Positions 49,501 through 62,084 of a stretch of 64,000 bases of DNA are shown one piece after another (positions within the stretch are counted from its first letter, which is position 1; each line of letters opens with the position of its first letter). Source of the stretch: Corydoras sp. C115 (taxonomy: Eukaryota > Chordata > Actinopteri > Siluriformes > Callichthyidae). Where the stretch lies: NCBI GenBank assembly GCA_019802505.1, contig JAFMOC010000107.1, forward strand, positions 544,001-608,000, in the 5' to 3' direction. The translations under genes were made by a program, and so were the position numbers. Under the pieces are notes generated by a model. That model ran no database searches and was not told the DNA's origin. It saw nothing but the letters and a program-made list of their open reading frames with translations.

Positions 49501-52500
49501 TACAGAATGAGCAACGCCAATGTGCTCATTAAGAGCCATTTAACAGTATTAAAGTAAGTTTATTGCATTTTTACAATGCAGTTAGTGTCATCTAACCTGG
49601 AACATTGAAACGTTTTAACATTGGCTGTGTGAACTCATTCACATAACACAGGGGTGTCATGGTGGCTTAGTGGTTAGCACATTCGCTTCTCAGCGCTGGG
49701 TGGGAGGTGAGAAGAGCATTACCTTTAGTTCTGGCATGTTGACTATAAGACTCAAAGGGACTGTGACATCAGGATCATTTGTGTAATCCATGGGAACCAA
49801 ATGTGGAGCCAGTTCATGATATCTTCCATGTAACCTAGGGAAACATGTTCATTTGTATTTTTATTATTATTTAAACAGTAACTAATACATATTTTGATTA
49901 AGAACTTACATATACTTATTTATATATATATACACTCACACACACATACTGTATATCTTTGAAACAGATAGAAATGACAGAGTTGACACCTTCACTGAAT
50001 AATGTTACAAACAGCTAAATGCTAATAACACAGAAGGTCAATGTGTTACACTGATTCATAGAATTGCATTTATTGACCCATAATATGTTGTCATTGACTT
50101 TTATCAGCAAATAAACTAGAGCATTATTTTTACTAGTGGCTTGAAGAGAGTGAATGTTTTTATACAGCAGTAATGTGTCCATGTGCACCATGTGTCTATT
50201 CACTCTATTGATTTTCTGATGTTGCCTATACCATAGTCAGGCAACTGTGATTTAGATTTAGAAGCAGATGTCTTATTGATGGCTGGGGACATGCACTTCT
50301 AATACATCTTAGAAATTCAATTATGCTTCAAGCCTAATGCAATATTTCACAGTGAAATAGGGAATATGATAATATCCTTGGCGAAAAAAGCAGATTTTAC
50401 AAGTCTATTTTGACCGTGGATGTAGTGAGCTGGAAAGCTTCCAGAGTGCAATAGACTGATGACTCACTCTGGCAGCAGAAAGGCTTGTTCTTGGTACAAT
50501 ATGGGCACAACAAAAATAAACATGCACCAACATTGAACAACAATAAGTAAGCGTTTGAGAAGATGCAAACAGAATTCCAGATGCCTTCTTTGCTGAAAAT
50601 TAGATCACTAGCTATAAATTAAATAATTTCCTTTTTCTAATACTGTGTATTAAAGTACGTGGTAAATTTATTGGTTACTTAGTAACATAACAAATGTTAA
50701 AGATAAATATTATACATTACAATCCACCCAGTTTATGGCTCAGGAATAATTGCTCGAAAGCCTTCATTGGTAGTCTATAATCCAGGAGACCAGATCACAT
50801 CATTTGCATTTCACCCCTGCTGTTATAATCCTGCTTAATTTTTAATAAAATAATGTTTAAAATGGAACTTGCAAACCACACGTTGATTATCTACCTGACC
50901 TATATTCACAGTGACCGCTGTAATTGTGTAGTGTATCAGGCATTATAAATAGATATATAATCTGAACGAAGAACACAAACCTGTAATGACTGGTAACAGC
51001 GATTTGCAACCTCTGTATAATGGCGGTACAAACTGTGCTTGCATGTGTGTTGGAAGGGAGAGAGGGTGTTTTATGAAGGTCATAAAATATAGAGCTCTAT
51101 TTGGTTTGAAGGTGACGGTTCATTTTGTTTTCTGTGCTCCACTGGCCCTGTTATCACACCCAATCATAACACCATTGAAGAGACGTGGTTTTTTTCCAAA
51201 TAAGCCAATAGTTCTATACTTTTTTTTTTTTTTTTTGCAGATGATTGAACACTTATTTAATTCTAAAGGCACTAAAAGTAAGCTGGCAAAAATCACATGA
51301 TGTTTTACTTTATCAATCTAAAAAAATGACATGCAAACAATCTTGCAATCATTACTAATAACAGAAAAAGACTGAAAGGTGAGTTATGTTCTTGTCAGGC
51401 AGATAATAATTATTAATTGCAGTGACAATTCACAGTAATTTAATACCCCTGTGATGTGATCATCCTCAGAACGGTTTGTTGTTCTCACTAATACAATATG
51501 ATTGAATTCACACCTTTCCAGCAAGTATTATAAATAATTAATAGCTTCTAATAGCTCAGGGAAATTTATTTTAGATTAGACATTCCCTGTTTGTGAGTGC
51601 CTAACATGTTTAAAGCCAACAGACAAGTCCATTTTACAGTTCATCATAATCCTGCACTGCGTGTAACAACTATCGTGTGTGGACATGTGTGGACTGCTTC
51701 ACTGTTAGGCCACTGTACTGTGGCCTATATATCATCAGTGTAGCTTTAATGGGTGTCTTAGTCTCATAGCACATTTTTACTGACCTACACTTCTCACATG
51801 ATGCCTGAAATGTCATCCTTGGAAATACAATACTCCCTGATTGTTATTAGTAATGAACATTACGGTAGTTTGATACTTGGACAGGGGAGGGTGACAACGC
51901 AAGCTGGCAAAAACAATACGATGAATAAAACAGTGATACACTACAAAGACACAAAGTAGATTTACATCATGATGGGTGTTTTAATGGGTGGATGTTTCTA
52001 CATTCACTGTCCATGCTATCAGTTCCACTTATCGGATAGTAGCTCTTTGTAGTTCTACAATTACGAACTATAGTCCATCTGTATACTTTGTTACTCCTCT
52101 TTATTCAGTTTTCTAATGGTTCTCCAACAAAAATAACTATTTGGTCCAAGGTCCCTATATTATTATTATTATTATTATTATTAGTAGTAGTAGTAGTAGT
52201 AGTAGTAATAGTAGTAGTAGTAGGAGGAGGATTATTATCATTATTGAATCTTATACAGGACAGTTCAACATATAACCTGGTTACAGCATGCAGTGGACAA
52301 AGTAATGCTTCATGACTTACTACCAGATTTACAGAACATTAAGCAGTGGAAACGATGCATCGTGCTGTAGTGTTGTAGAGCTTAAAGGCAGCTGTGTGTT
52401 AACTCGAAAGCAATACTCATTGGCTGGGTGTATGACATAATTCTTTGTAAATGTCTCTATGCAAGGAGTAATGGAAAAACAGGTGATGCAAGACACTGGA

Positions 52501-55500
52501 GGGAGAAGATAAAAGCCTGTAATAGTTTAATGCTAAAAAATACGCTGGAGCTTTAGTGGCCATTAGAAACTAATATATTAAACATCTCATTAATTCTCAT
52601 CCCTAGAAAATAAATGGCAAGTGTATTAGTTTTACAGTCACACTCATGGATAGTGTAGCATGTGGTAATAGCAAAGTTTTTAATGCCTGATCCATAGCGT
52701 CATCTATTAAATTAGTAGTTAAATTACATAACAATTTTTTTAGGATAGTCAAAAAGGTTTGCTTTTTATTGTCGCCAGTTTTTTTTTAAACCCAAAAATA
52801 TATACTGTTGCTTTTAAACCTCTCAGAGTCTTTAACTGTATTTTGGGCAAAAAAAGCTATGAGTTAAAAAAAAAACATTAATTAAACCAAATGCTTTTGT
52901 GTATAGTTCCAGGAATCATCAAATTAACTTCACATGTCATCAGTGATACAGTCATGATGAGTCACAGGAATTTTAGACGACTGCTGACATGCTCAAATTA
53001 ACAGAGTTCTCCTGTTACAAGTATTTCAATTTATAATTCTTAGTACACATGTGGGGAAACTTAAGTCCTGTCCACTTGTTTACAATTCATTAACGTGTGG
53101 TTGCTTCTGCATTGCAGCTGAATGTGATAATGTTTTTAAAGCCTTGATTACAGATGAGCTCCGTATAAGTGTCCATCACAGATCTAGTTAATGGCACTCT
53201 AACTGCTTCTGTGTGTGCTTTGAATAAATGATTGCATGAGGAGTTGTTGACGGCTGTATGGTGCAGTCATTTCCATGCTCACACATCCACTGAAGTAACT
53301 AAGCAGCACAGTTATTACAGTCTACAGTCTTTTTTATAATTATTATTATTTCTATAAGGAAATTCTGATATTGCACTTCTTGTGTGCTTTTCCATAAAAA
53401 ACAGTTTGACAGACAGATTTCAGATTCCTCCTGATAAAAAGACCTTGACTATTAGATACGAATCAGTCATAAAGTTTGAAGCCCAGAACATTGGTAGGAG
53501 ACTGAAAATAGTCAAAAAGTGACTAATGAAAAAGGTTCACAGTTCTACTTCTTTACATATCCTTTTTTTTTTGCTTTGTAACTCTAAACTGCACCTCATC
53601 CCTCGGTATCTGCTTTTAATTTATTTGTGTAGTCACTTGAGCTTCAAACGGCCCAGATTAACAGCACATCCTGAAATCTGAGAGCAGAATGTCAATTACA
53701 TTAGAAAATAACATGAGCGATTTGTTGTAGGTCTTCCAGTTACATCTCTGCTAGAAATGGATGGCAGCCAGGAAGAGAAACAGACAATAAGCTACTGACT
53801 TCTACAGGCTAATTTCACTGGTGTATAAATAAGTGAGCGTGAAAGCTGTCATTTTTACAGGCTGCTCAATGTTCTATAAAAAGTATGGCAGGACCTGGAT
53901 ATCTGCCCACACTTAGAGGATTGGGTGTCATGCCTGTTACAAGTCTTGCAAAGTGATCTGTGTCCAAGTGAAAAGACCAATACTGAGGCTGTAAGCCATT
54001 GTAATGTGACATATTCTGTCTTTGTAGAAGGTTCCAGTTTTGTAAGTTTAAAAAATACGCAACAAAATATTTCCGTTAATTTATCCTAAGAGCATTTAAA
54101 TGTGATGCTGATGGCATGGGTACCATTAAAAAATCATTATAATATACCACCTGAAATAAATGAATACATAAATAACTTACCTTAAATAATTAAAATTTCT
54201 AATTTACTGAGGGTTAATCCTACAATACTGACATATAAGTCATAAGTCATTGCATAAAACAGATCAGATATTATGTTTGTGGTTGTACACTATAAGGTAA
54301 AACATGCAGCATATACAGAATCGATGCTGCTATATTTTTATGTAAATCATGGTGCACTGACTGACCCAAAGCTGATACAATACTAAGGAAATTATGCTGC
54401 ACCCACTAAGTCACAACTGGTATACCACTAAGTGAAATCAGTCAGAATGTGGTAAATGTGATTTAACATGTGGAGAGGTCGGGTAAGAATTTCACTGCTG
54501 GCTGTACCATGTATATCTACGCATGTGACGAATAAACCTGATTCTGATTCTGATTCTGACATGTTATACATAGTATGAAGTATTCATTTACACTTACATG
54601 ATACATGATACACAGTACCATGGTCCTTTAGAGCATGGCAAGAAAAGAAATGCACTCAAACCCAAGGATACAGGCACAACTTTGCCTACCTGAGAATAAC
54701 ACTCAGAGTGAAGCCATGCACAAACCACCAATTACAATGATACCTAAAATACATATTTCAGACCATGATACATTTTCAGATAAATTATGTAAGTAACGAT
54801 AAAATGTTATTATTTTACAGGTCGGTTTTGCAGTCAAATAGGTATGCTTTTACTACACTTAATAAGTTCTTAGGGGAATCAGTTGTTATGGCTTAAAGAT
54901 TTTTAGCTAAATTCACACTAAAACAAATGGCTGTATTTTTTTCCCTTGTCCATAAAGTGCCAGCACAGCGCTTTAAAAAACCATAAATGCAATACATCTC
55001 ATGTCTAAGCACTTCAATACACACAACAAATTTGTCTTTTTACAAATCTGATGTCATATTCACAGTTTTACCAATTACATGCTTTCCTGCCTGCCGCCAG
55101 GCACAAGCTCAACTGAGGGAGAATTCTGATAAAGACTCATGACAAAGAAGAGAAAATAATCACACTATTGCAGAGTGGGTTATAAATTGTGACTGGCCAG
55201 GATGTAGTCTCTCCTTTTCCCCTCTATCTCTCTCTCCTTTTAGGGTGCAGCTATGCTCAGGCTAGAACAAAAAGTACTCATAAAGACCATGTGATGCAGA
55301 CAGCTGTGACTCCACAAGCCATTTAGTGCTCATATTTACAAGGTTTAGCAAATGCTCTTATTTAAAGGGATGTGCATTGCTTAAATGTGCTTTGCTTGAT
55401 CCTTCTCATGTAACAGCCAAATAACAGTGAAATTTTGAGTTTGTGCTAACTCTGATGCTGAAATATCTTCCAAACATGCTGCAGTGTGACTGAAGTGACT

Positions 55501-58500
55501 GATGGGGGGAAAGGTGAGAATAAGCTGAGTGGCATCAGGAGAGTAATGCTAGTAGAAGCCTTAAAATGCTATAATTTCACAAATAGAACTGGCATAGAAA
55601 GAAAATAGTAGGGCGTAGCACTAAAATTGAGAGACTCTTGCCAAAGGAGTCTATTCATTCAGGAGTCTGCACTATACAAATAAGGAAACATGTTAAAGAT
55701 TACTTTGGGCAAACACTATAAAGGTATTGTTGTATATGTTAAGCACAGCACCGCAGCGCTTCTATTGCTTGTAATACAACAAGCACAAAACAGAATTATC
55801 AGCCTCCTTTCAGAAATGTAATTATAACAACTGGGTTTCAGGGTGCTGGTGATATACAAAGGAAAAAATAACTCAGAAATGCATATCATATCATTTACCA
55901 TGCCAGTAGGATAGTCAAAAAGGTTCTTTATGTATCAGTTTAGTCAAAGATTAAAAGAAGTAAGTTTTAAAGACTTAAAGAAAGAAAACTTAACATGTAT
56001 TTAGAATGCTTTTAACTTTTTATTTCACTTTAACTTTATTTTATTCATCTACTCATTAATTTAAGATGTTTAGATGATCACCGTAACTGGTTTCAATAGA
56101 ATGACACTGACTTGGATTATATACGCTTAAATATAAGTTAATCAGACACAGCAGTGTTGCAGTTTTAAATTATTTTACTTGAAGGCTTGGAAAGTGTCCA
56201 GCATCATGACATGCCCAAGACCCTCAACTTTACCCCTCCAGGTGACCAAAAGCCACTTCATGATTAAAATAGCAGCATATTAATCACGCTGCACATCAAC
56301 ACTGTGGCATACATTATTGAACAGAAGGATATAGGAGTGCACATTTTCATTAACTCAGTGCATATGTCATATTTAAATTGATCACAAATCATGGACTGTA
56401 AATACAAGCACTGCTGCTAAATCAAACACGTGGAGCCCGATATAGAAAACTAAACAAGCTAACTAAATAATGTCAGCTGAATGGTTTTCAAGCTTGCACA
56501 GACATTCAGTGGGCAATGTGAGTTATGTTACTTCTGCTAACGGCTAATTTAGACATATTTTGTTAGAATTTAAGGTTAAGTGCACATCAGAAGATTATTT
56601 AAAATGATTTATGCTGTAATTAAAGTGATTATGATTTGCCAAGTCATGATGAATTGTATGTAAAGGGAATTTATTTGAACAAATTTTATTATATTATTAT
56701 AACTTTTACATTGATTTATTTTTTTTTACTGTTTTGAACTTAATACCACAAATAAGACAAGAGAACCATCAGTAAAATTTTAAACCTCCACACATACGCT
56801 CTGCGTATAAACGTTCAGAGGCTTTACCAAAAGGAAGAAATACGCAGTTCGTAGGAACATTCCATCATGTAGGTGTCAAGGCTGAATAAATGCTCCCTCA
56901 AATGACATCTGTTTTTTGTGCTGCTGTGGTGGTTCATTTCCATTGAAAAAGAGAGCAGATGGTGACTAACAAATTGTGCCTACCTGCAAATGAGTGTAGG
57001 TATCCATATAATATTTTTAGTGCACCTAGCAGGCAGACGGCCAGACGGTAAGATGGAAATGCATTGTCCCAGTTAAAGTAATGAAACACTTAAAGCTGAA
57101 AATGTTGGAAAAGGTATATAATATTAAGCTACTTGTTTGTAAAGACTGTGTGTGCTGGCTTGTGTGTGTGCAGCACCACAAATGATGTGCCATATGATAT
57201 CCAGAGCATGATAAAAAATGCTTCATCTGATTTTACGGCCCAAACAAAAAAATTGATAAGTATATATTCAAAGTGTCACAATGTAGTAACCACAAACAGT
57301 TTAAACACTACACCAAGCTTCATAAATTAGTTTAAAGAAATTGTGTAAGGTTGGATGATCATTAATAAATTTCTTAAAACAAATCATCAAGACAAGAATA
57401 AAATCTACAGATTCTGATGCTCCAAATGTTTACTTAACTTAAGTAGGTCAGTTTCACTGTTACTTTAATGAGGTCAACTTGGATTAACTAACACACTTCC
57501 CCACTGAAACACAAAAGAGCAAGTAGCTGAGAACGATCCTTTGTGCAGCTATTTTATGGCATATTTAGTTAAAAAGCAGTCATTATCAAATAAAATCCTT
57601 TAAATATATAATAACCAACCTTAGTGTGATAGTTTAATTTATAAAACCCCACATGAGATGAGATGAACCCCACACTTGGTTATTGTTGTGAAGCAAATGT
57701 ATCAGGTAACATACAACTTACCGAAGGATTTCCTTGCGTGTAAAAAAGGTGCAGTCCTGCAAACAGAAGAGAATATTTTAAAAAATGTTTAAATACAAAT
57801 ATTAGATTATTTGGAGAATACTTAACATTAAAAAAACTTGACAAATCTGTTATAACTCTTGAATGTACATATGGGATGCAAAGGGATTTTTTTCAACCTT
57901 AAGCATGTCACTTCCAAACAGCAGGGTTTAATGTTTCCCTCCACTGATGATGTGTCTCTGAGCTGCTATCTATCACATTCATGTCACATAAAACCAGACA
58001 ATTCTATCATGGGAAATTGTTGTATTTGATTGCAATATTTTTGTCTTCTGAAGGAAAGAACTCTCGTTATGCACTCAGCATCATGCTTACCCACCCCTCG
58101 CTTCCATTCTTTACTTATTACTGCAAATTAAAGCCCTGCCCACGACTCCAAACAGGTTTATTGGCTGATGATTTAACCCTGCTTTATGATGTTTACCCTT
58201 TAGCTTTACCACCATGAGAATGCAAGAAATTCAAAGAATCACTAGAGATGCTTGCGGGGGCACTTTAAGGATTTATTGACATTATCCTTCGAAAATTGTT
58301 AATTGGTCATTATGATGAAATATAGGGCCTTGAGTCTTATGTGACGTGTGGTGAGGCCACAGAGTGAAGAATTATCAGCATGCTGGGCAGACAACCCATG
58401 TGTTAATCATTTCAACAGCCAGAAAACACATATAATCATTACACGCTTGGAGAAAAAAGATGACTTTCTGGCAAAAAACAGCGCCTCATAAGCTCATGTT

Positions 58501-61059
58501 GCCAAATGAAGAAAGAGTTTATAATTTATTATTGTCTGGTGCTAGGCAGTTTGGATCCTTTAGAATAATTAATATTTTAATAGATATAACATAAAAAACA
58601 TCAGATTTGTGTGGGAGTTCTGAGAGCAGATGAAGACTCGGTTAAAATATATATCCAATATTATACACAACCGTCATGTATGTTAACATTTGTCCAGTCT
58701 AGAAGAAATGTTTTGTTAAATTTACTTGAGCTCATCTAAGATCCAATGCGATTCGATTTACTGACAGATGTCCTGACATTTTCCTTAAATGTTGATGGTA
58801 TTTCACCCTAAAAAAAAAAAAAAAATTAAAAATTAAATAAATATATTAAGTAAAGTAAAGAAATTGTGTAAACATAAAAAAGTCTGCTGTTTTTTTCAGC
58901 TTTTACCTAATGAGAACCCCCAGCAACCCCAATAAAATCAGTGACTCACAGGATGAATTTAATGAATTAATAAACTTTTAGTTTTACTCAAAAAGCTGCT
59001 GAAATTTATGGATCCAAATAAAATATTGTTATATATTTAATATTCCTTAGCTGAAATATCCAGATGTATCATTTCACTCTAACGACATGCACTGAATAAG
59101 AAGGTCATTTTTTAGCTGAATTATTTATGTTCTGATTTAAACTTTTATTATTCCAACCAAGGCCTGACAGTAAATTTTTAGAAGTTACCAGAAGGAACAC
59201 AGCAGCTGCAACACACTGTCCTTTGATTAGTGTTACATTAATTATTAATTGGACTTCTATCTAGAAGACAAGAAGAAGATATGTTACATATTCTGGGAAA
59301 CACTGGTGCAGTCCCAAACCACATTCTACCATTATTAATTAAAGAATGATGCTGAGATCAAATTTGTACTGTAAGAACAGTGATATTTAGTACATAGTAT
59401 AAACCTTCTGACGTCCCATACAGGTGCGATAATCAAACACACTAAAGGTAACCAAATGCTTAAGTTGCTTTTTAAGAATTTTGATGTAAATTATTTCAAT
59501 GTAAACTATTTTGTCTTGAACAAATGTGCTTTAAAAAATAAGTTCCATTTGTTTTTACTCTTCATTTGGTTGACTTACAAACTCGATAATGATATGTAGT
59601 ATACAATAATGCTTTCTATTTACATTAAACATTATTTGGGTAATAATAAATACATACAATATGAGTATTTTGGCAAACCCATTTGATGTACAATTAACAA
59701 TTTTGAAAATGTAAATATTTTTTCATTAGAAACTATCAATAGTGTTACACCTTAAAGATATGTTTTTTTAAAGCTGAACTGGCGGTTGGTAAGTCTTATT
59801 TCAATTGATGCTTTTATAGAAAGTCAACAGGTCACCACTGTCTGAATGTTCCTTCTTTTATTCACATTTTTATTTGAACTGTTTTCAGTTCAGCAGTGAC
59901 ACTGAGATGTTCAAAAACTCCAACAGTATTGCTATGTCTGATCCACTCCTATTAACACACCACACAGCAGCGTGCTCAGCTACAGCCAAGTAATACCTGC
60001 TCTGGGACCTGTTGGTCCTGTGAGGGTCCTGACCAATAAAAAGCAGAATTAAAGGTGAATAAAGTATGTAATGCAATGGACTAACTCTAGTCTGTATTTG
60101 TAAAACTATTTTGTGCAAGTGTTACTAACAAAAAAATCAGTGTAAACTACTGTGTGTGCATTAAACACACCTTAAATAAAAAGTTCACCCAAAAAACATC
60201 CTACATATCCTAATGTGCCTCAGAGAACATCTTCTCTAAGAGTCTAACAGAGTAGCTCTAAATATCTCGACTATATTACCTTAGAATGAAACGCAAAAAG
60301 AACAAGCCCAATAGCAAAAATATCTTTAAAAAATAAAAGAAAGGCAAATAATTTGTCTGCTGTTTATACACTGGCTTTTGCTTGATTTCTGGGTTAAATA
60401 ACTATTTTTTTTATGTTTAGCAATTAATGCTTTATCCATATATTCAGTAATATTGGACAAGAATACCAGACCAGGCTGCATATAATGAAGTGCTATGATT
60501 AAATGTGTGCTGTACATGTTTTACCATCAGCTATATATTTTGATTATGTAGTTTTTTTTTTTTTTTTTCAGTTTTTTCAGACTTTTATAGTAATGTCACA
60601 AAACGGATTATTTTATTCTTACTAAATTCGAAATAACACAATCAACTATTAGTTGCCTGTGGCATTAGAGAGGATCGTGCAGTTTTCAATACAGTACAAG
60701 CAAATACCATTGTCTGTATTTTTTATTTTCCATAAAACAAGTCATTCGAATAAATGCTTTTTAAACTGGGGTTCATGTATTTCATATACAGAATGCGTAT
60801 CTATTTTAAAATCAACAATCAATAATGTCCAACCAAACAAGTACAAACGATCTAAACATGCCACTCAAGTAATATTATTATACACACATAAATACACACA
60901 TTAATTCATGCCTATATACATATATACATATTAATGTATATGTCACAAACTTTGTTTTGGTAATAATCAACACTTTGGAAAACACACAGGAAACCTTTGA
61001 TCTCATACCTGATAGGCGTCTAGCTGTTCATCAGTAAATATCGTCTGCTTATTACCCAT
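46177..61059 (-). CDS. cib2: Calcium and integrin-binding family member 2
   Basis: EF-hand calcium/magnesium sensor. In vertebrates CIB2 is needed for mechanotransduction in hair cells and binds TMC proteins and integrins. Six exons join in frame: 61009-61059, 57722-57756, 49723-49834, 47179-47326, 46866-47061, 46177-46258. They total 624 nt, 207 residues plus TAA. The protein starts MGNKQTIFTDEQLDAYQ, with the N-myristoylation glycine at 2. Next come DCTFFTRKEILR and the LVPMDYTNDPDV segment, then a degenerate EF-hand (EDGEGNLSFNDF), EF3 (DFNVDNYICKED) and EF4 (DLDGDNKLSFAD). Human CIB2 has 187 residues and ends STFHIRI. Here the last exon reads STFLMRI and then continues 20 further residues, ending NACL, because the usual stop is out of frame. 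If the last intron were retained, the protein would instead end APDFLR at 181. Intron 1 is 3.3 kb and intron 2 is 7.9 kb. Confidence 0.93.
46518..46554. repeat. (CA)n microsatellite in last cib2 intron
   Basis: A CA run preceded by imperfect gacacacagacacacag units, inside the intron between the last two cib2 coding exons. Confidence 0.9.
48060..48150 (+). repeat. Degraded copy of the 59880-type repeat
   Basis: taatccaccacccaagtaat, then gagagaaacagatggtctgt, aattgtaatag and ctgataaaatgg. These match, in order, a repeat widespread in ostariophysan genomes (ccaccacccaaataatacct; agagaaacagatggacta; gtctgtaattgtagaac; ctgataaaatgg). Lies in cib2 intron 3. Confidence 0.55.
49651..49702 (+). repeat. 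SINE head fragment beside cib2 exon 3
   Basis: gtcatggtggcttagtggtt followed by agcacattcgcttctcagcg and ctggg is the tRNA-like head (box A side) of the local SINE. It stops before the B box. It lies in the intron about 20 bp beyond the splice donor of cib2 exon 3 (donor gt at 49721-49722), antisense to the gene. Confidence 0.6.
51985..52125 (-). repeat. Copy of the 59880-type repeat, opposite orientation
   Basis: gtttctacattcactgtcca, tatcagttccacttatcgga, agctctttgtagttctacaa, tagtccatctgta and actttgttactcc. Each block is the reverse complement of the 3' half of the repeat seen at 48060 and 59880. It is the best-preserved part of this family here. Lies in cib2 intron 2. Confidence 0.6.
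52157..52246. repeat. Compound trinucleotide repeat (TTA)n(TAG)n
   Basis: A TTA/ATT run passing into TAG units with a few interruptions, then agg and att units. It lies just beyond the repeat copy at 51985, in cib2 intron 2. Confidence 0.9.
54465..54560 (+). repeat. 3'-end fragment of a LINE/SINE with (GATTCT)n tail
   Basis: gggtaagaatttcactgc, then tgtgacgaataaacctgatt and further gattct units. The pattern 'aatttcactg ... tgtatgtgacaaataaa' followed by short tandem 3' units is typical of the 3' ends of CR1/L2-type fish retroposons. Only the 3' end is present. Family assignment is approximate. Confidence 0.45.
57757..61008 (-). other. cib2: cib2 intron 1
   Basis: A 3.3-kb intron between the exon encoding MGNKQTIFTDEQ and the 35-nt exon encoding DCTFFTRKEILR. 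It contains one interspersed repeat (59880-60118) and a stretch of higher complexity (about 58230-58500) that might be regulatory. No other gene is visible. Confidence 0.6.
59880..60118 (+). repeat. Ostariophysan-type short interspersed repeat
   Basis: cagtgacactgagatgttca, aaaactccaacagtattgct, gtctgatccactcctattaa, cacaccac, taatacctgctctgggacct, ggtcctgtgagggtcctgac and actctagtctgtatttgta. The order and wording match a repeat I recognise from catfish and characin genomes. No coding potential; it is probably a non-autonomous DNA element. The 77-codon minus-strand ORF across it is not a gene. Confidence 0.6.
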
Positions 61060-61400
61060 CTTACTCGAGTAATGTCCCTCTCGTACAGCTGCATCACATT
61101 TGGAGTTGTTGGAGTCCTGGCTGCTCCAGGCATTTATGGCATGTATACAGTGTGGCAAGACGGAGAAAAGCGTGAGCGCGCATAGAATTGCAGACCTCCG
61201 ATTTACTTATGGATGCTTGTAATGCCGATAGCGGTCTCCATAAATACTTGAGTGCAATGTGACCCACGCTGCTCCGATGCTGAAGAGTGGAGGTTCATTA
61301 ATAGCAGAACAGGCTGAGGGTTACTCACAGTCCCTCCCGTTTCAGCACCCACTGCTGTCCACCGCCTCATCCCGTCAGCTCCAAACTACATCCACGAGAC
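61060..61400 (-). promoter_or_regulatory. cib2: cib2 promoter and leader
   Basis: The sequence directly upstream of the cib2 start codon is more GC-rich than its surroundings. It contains pyrimidine- and G/C-rich blocks (cagtccctcccgtttcagca; ccaccgcctcatcccgtcag) but no TATA box at a clear position. The transcription start cannot be placed from sequence alone. Confidence 0.45.
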
Positions 61401-61414
61401 ACTAGTGGTACCTG

Positions 61415-61430
61415 CCACTAGTGGGCGCCA
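61415..61430 (+). promoter_or_regulatory. CTCF-like motif upstream of cib2
   Basis: ccactagtgggcgcca differs from the core CTCF consensus ccaccagggggcgcta at three positions by my alignment. It lies about 355 bp upstream of the cib2 start codon. Occupancy is inferred only. Confidence 0.4.
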
Positions 61431-61509
61431 GAACTTTTTTAACGCTGTTACATTGAGGCAGGTATTAATGAGTAGAAAATATCAAATCAGTTTTCCGTCC
61501 AATACAACA

Positions 61510-61867
61510 GCCATCCATCCATTATCTTACAATTTATCCTCGATTAGGGTCGCGGGGGGGGGGGGGGGGGGGGGGTTCCCCATGCCCATCCAGGGGAGAA
61601 CGTTTTGGGCGCTGGGCAGATACACCCAGGACAGAGGGGGCAATCTATCGCTGGGCACACACTCACACACACAGACACGCTCAATATGGGGCAATTTGGA
61701 GAATTCTTGATCCATGTTTTTGGACTGTGGGAGGAAACTGGAGAACCCAGTGGAAACCCACGCAGACACGGGGAGAACATGGAAACTCCACCCAGATTGG
61801 GATTCGAACCGGGAATCTCTAGCGCTGAGTGGCAAACATGCTAAACACTAAGCCACCGTGCCGCCCC
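61510..61867 (-). mobile_element. tRNA-derived SINE, full length, with poly-G run
   Basis: A complete minus-oriented copy. The tail (ccatccatt) is followed by tttatcctcgattagggtcg, a G run, ttccccatgcccatccaggg, a short CA tract, the conserved body and a head ending taagccaccgtgccgcccc. The B box is intact on the minus strand (ggttcgaatcc). It is flanked by a 12-bp duplication tccaatacaaca (61498-61509 and 61868-61879). Confidence 0.9.
61554..61575. repeat. Poly-G tract (22 bases) inside SINE
   Basis: Twenty-two G residues as printed, at the place where the sister copy at 62085 has only gcggtggggtt. Potentially G-quadruplex forming. Confidence 0.9.
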
Positions 61868-62084
61868 TCCAATACAACATGTTATAACCAAATTATGAGA
61901 AATTAAATTGATGTAAACCATATTTTAGAATGAATAACTGTTCCTTGGGGCTGCTACAGAAAAGTCTCGTCTAAACCTCATCTGAAGGTATGGAATAGCC
62001 AACAACATCTGATTTGTTAGATGAACTGAAATCAAAGGAGATCAGAGAGGCAGGTTAAAGCTTAGACATGGACAGCTTTATAAT

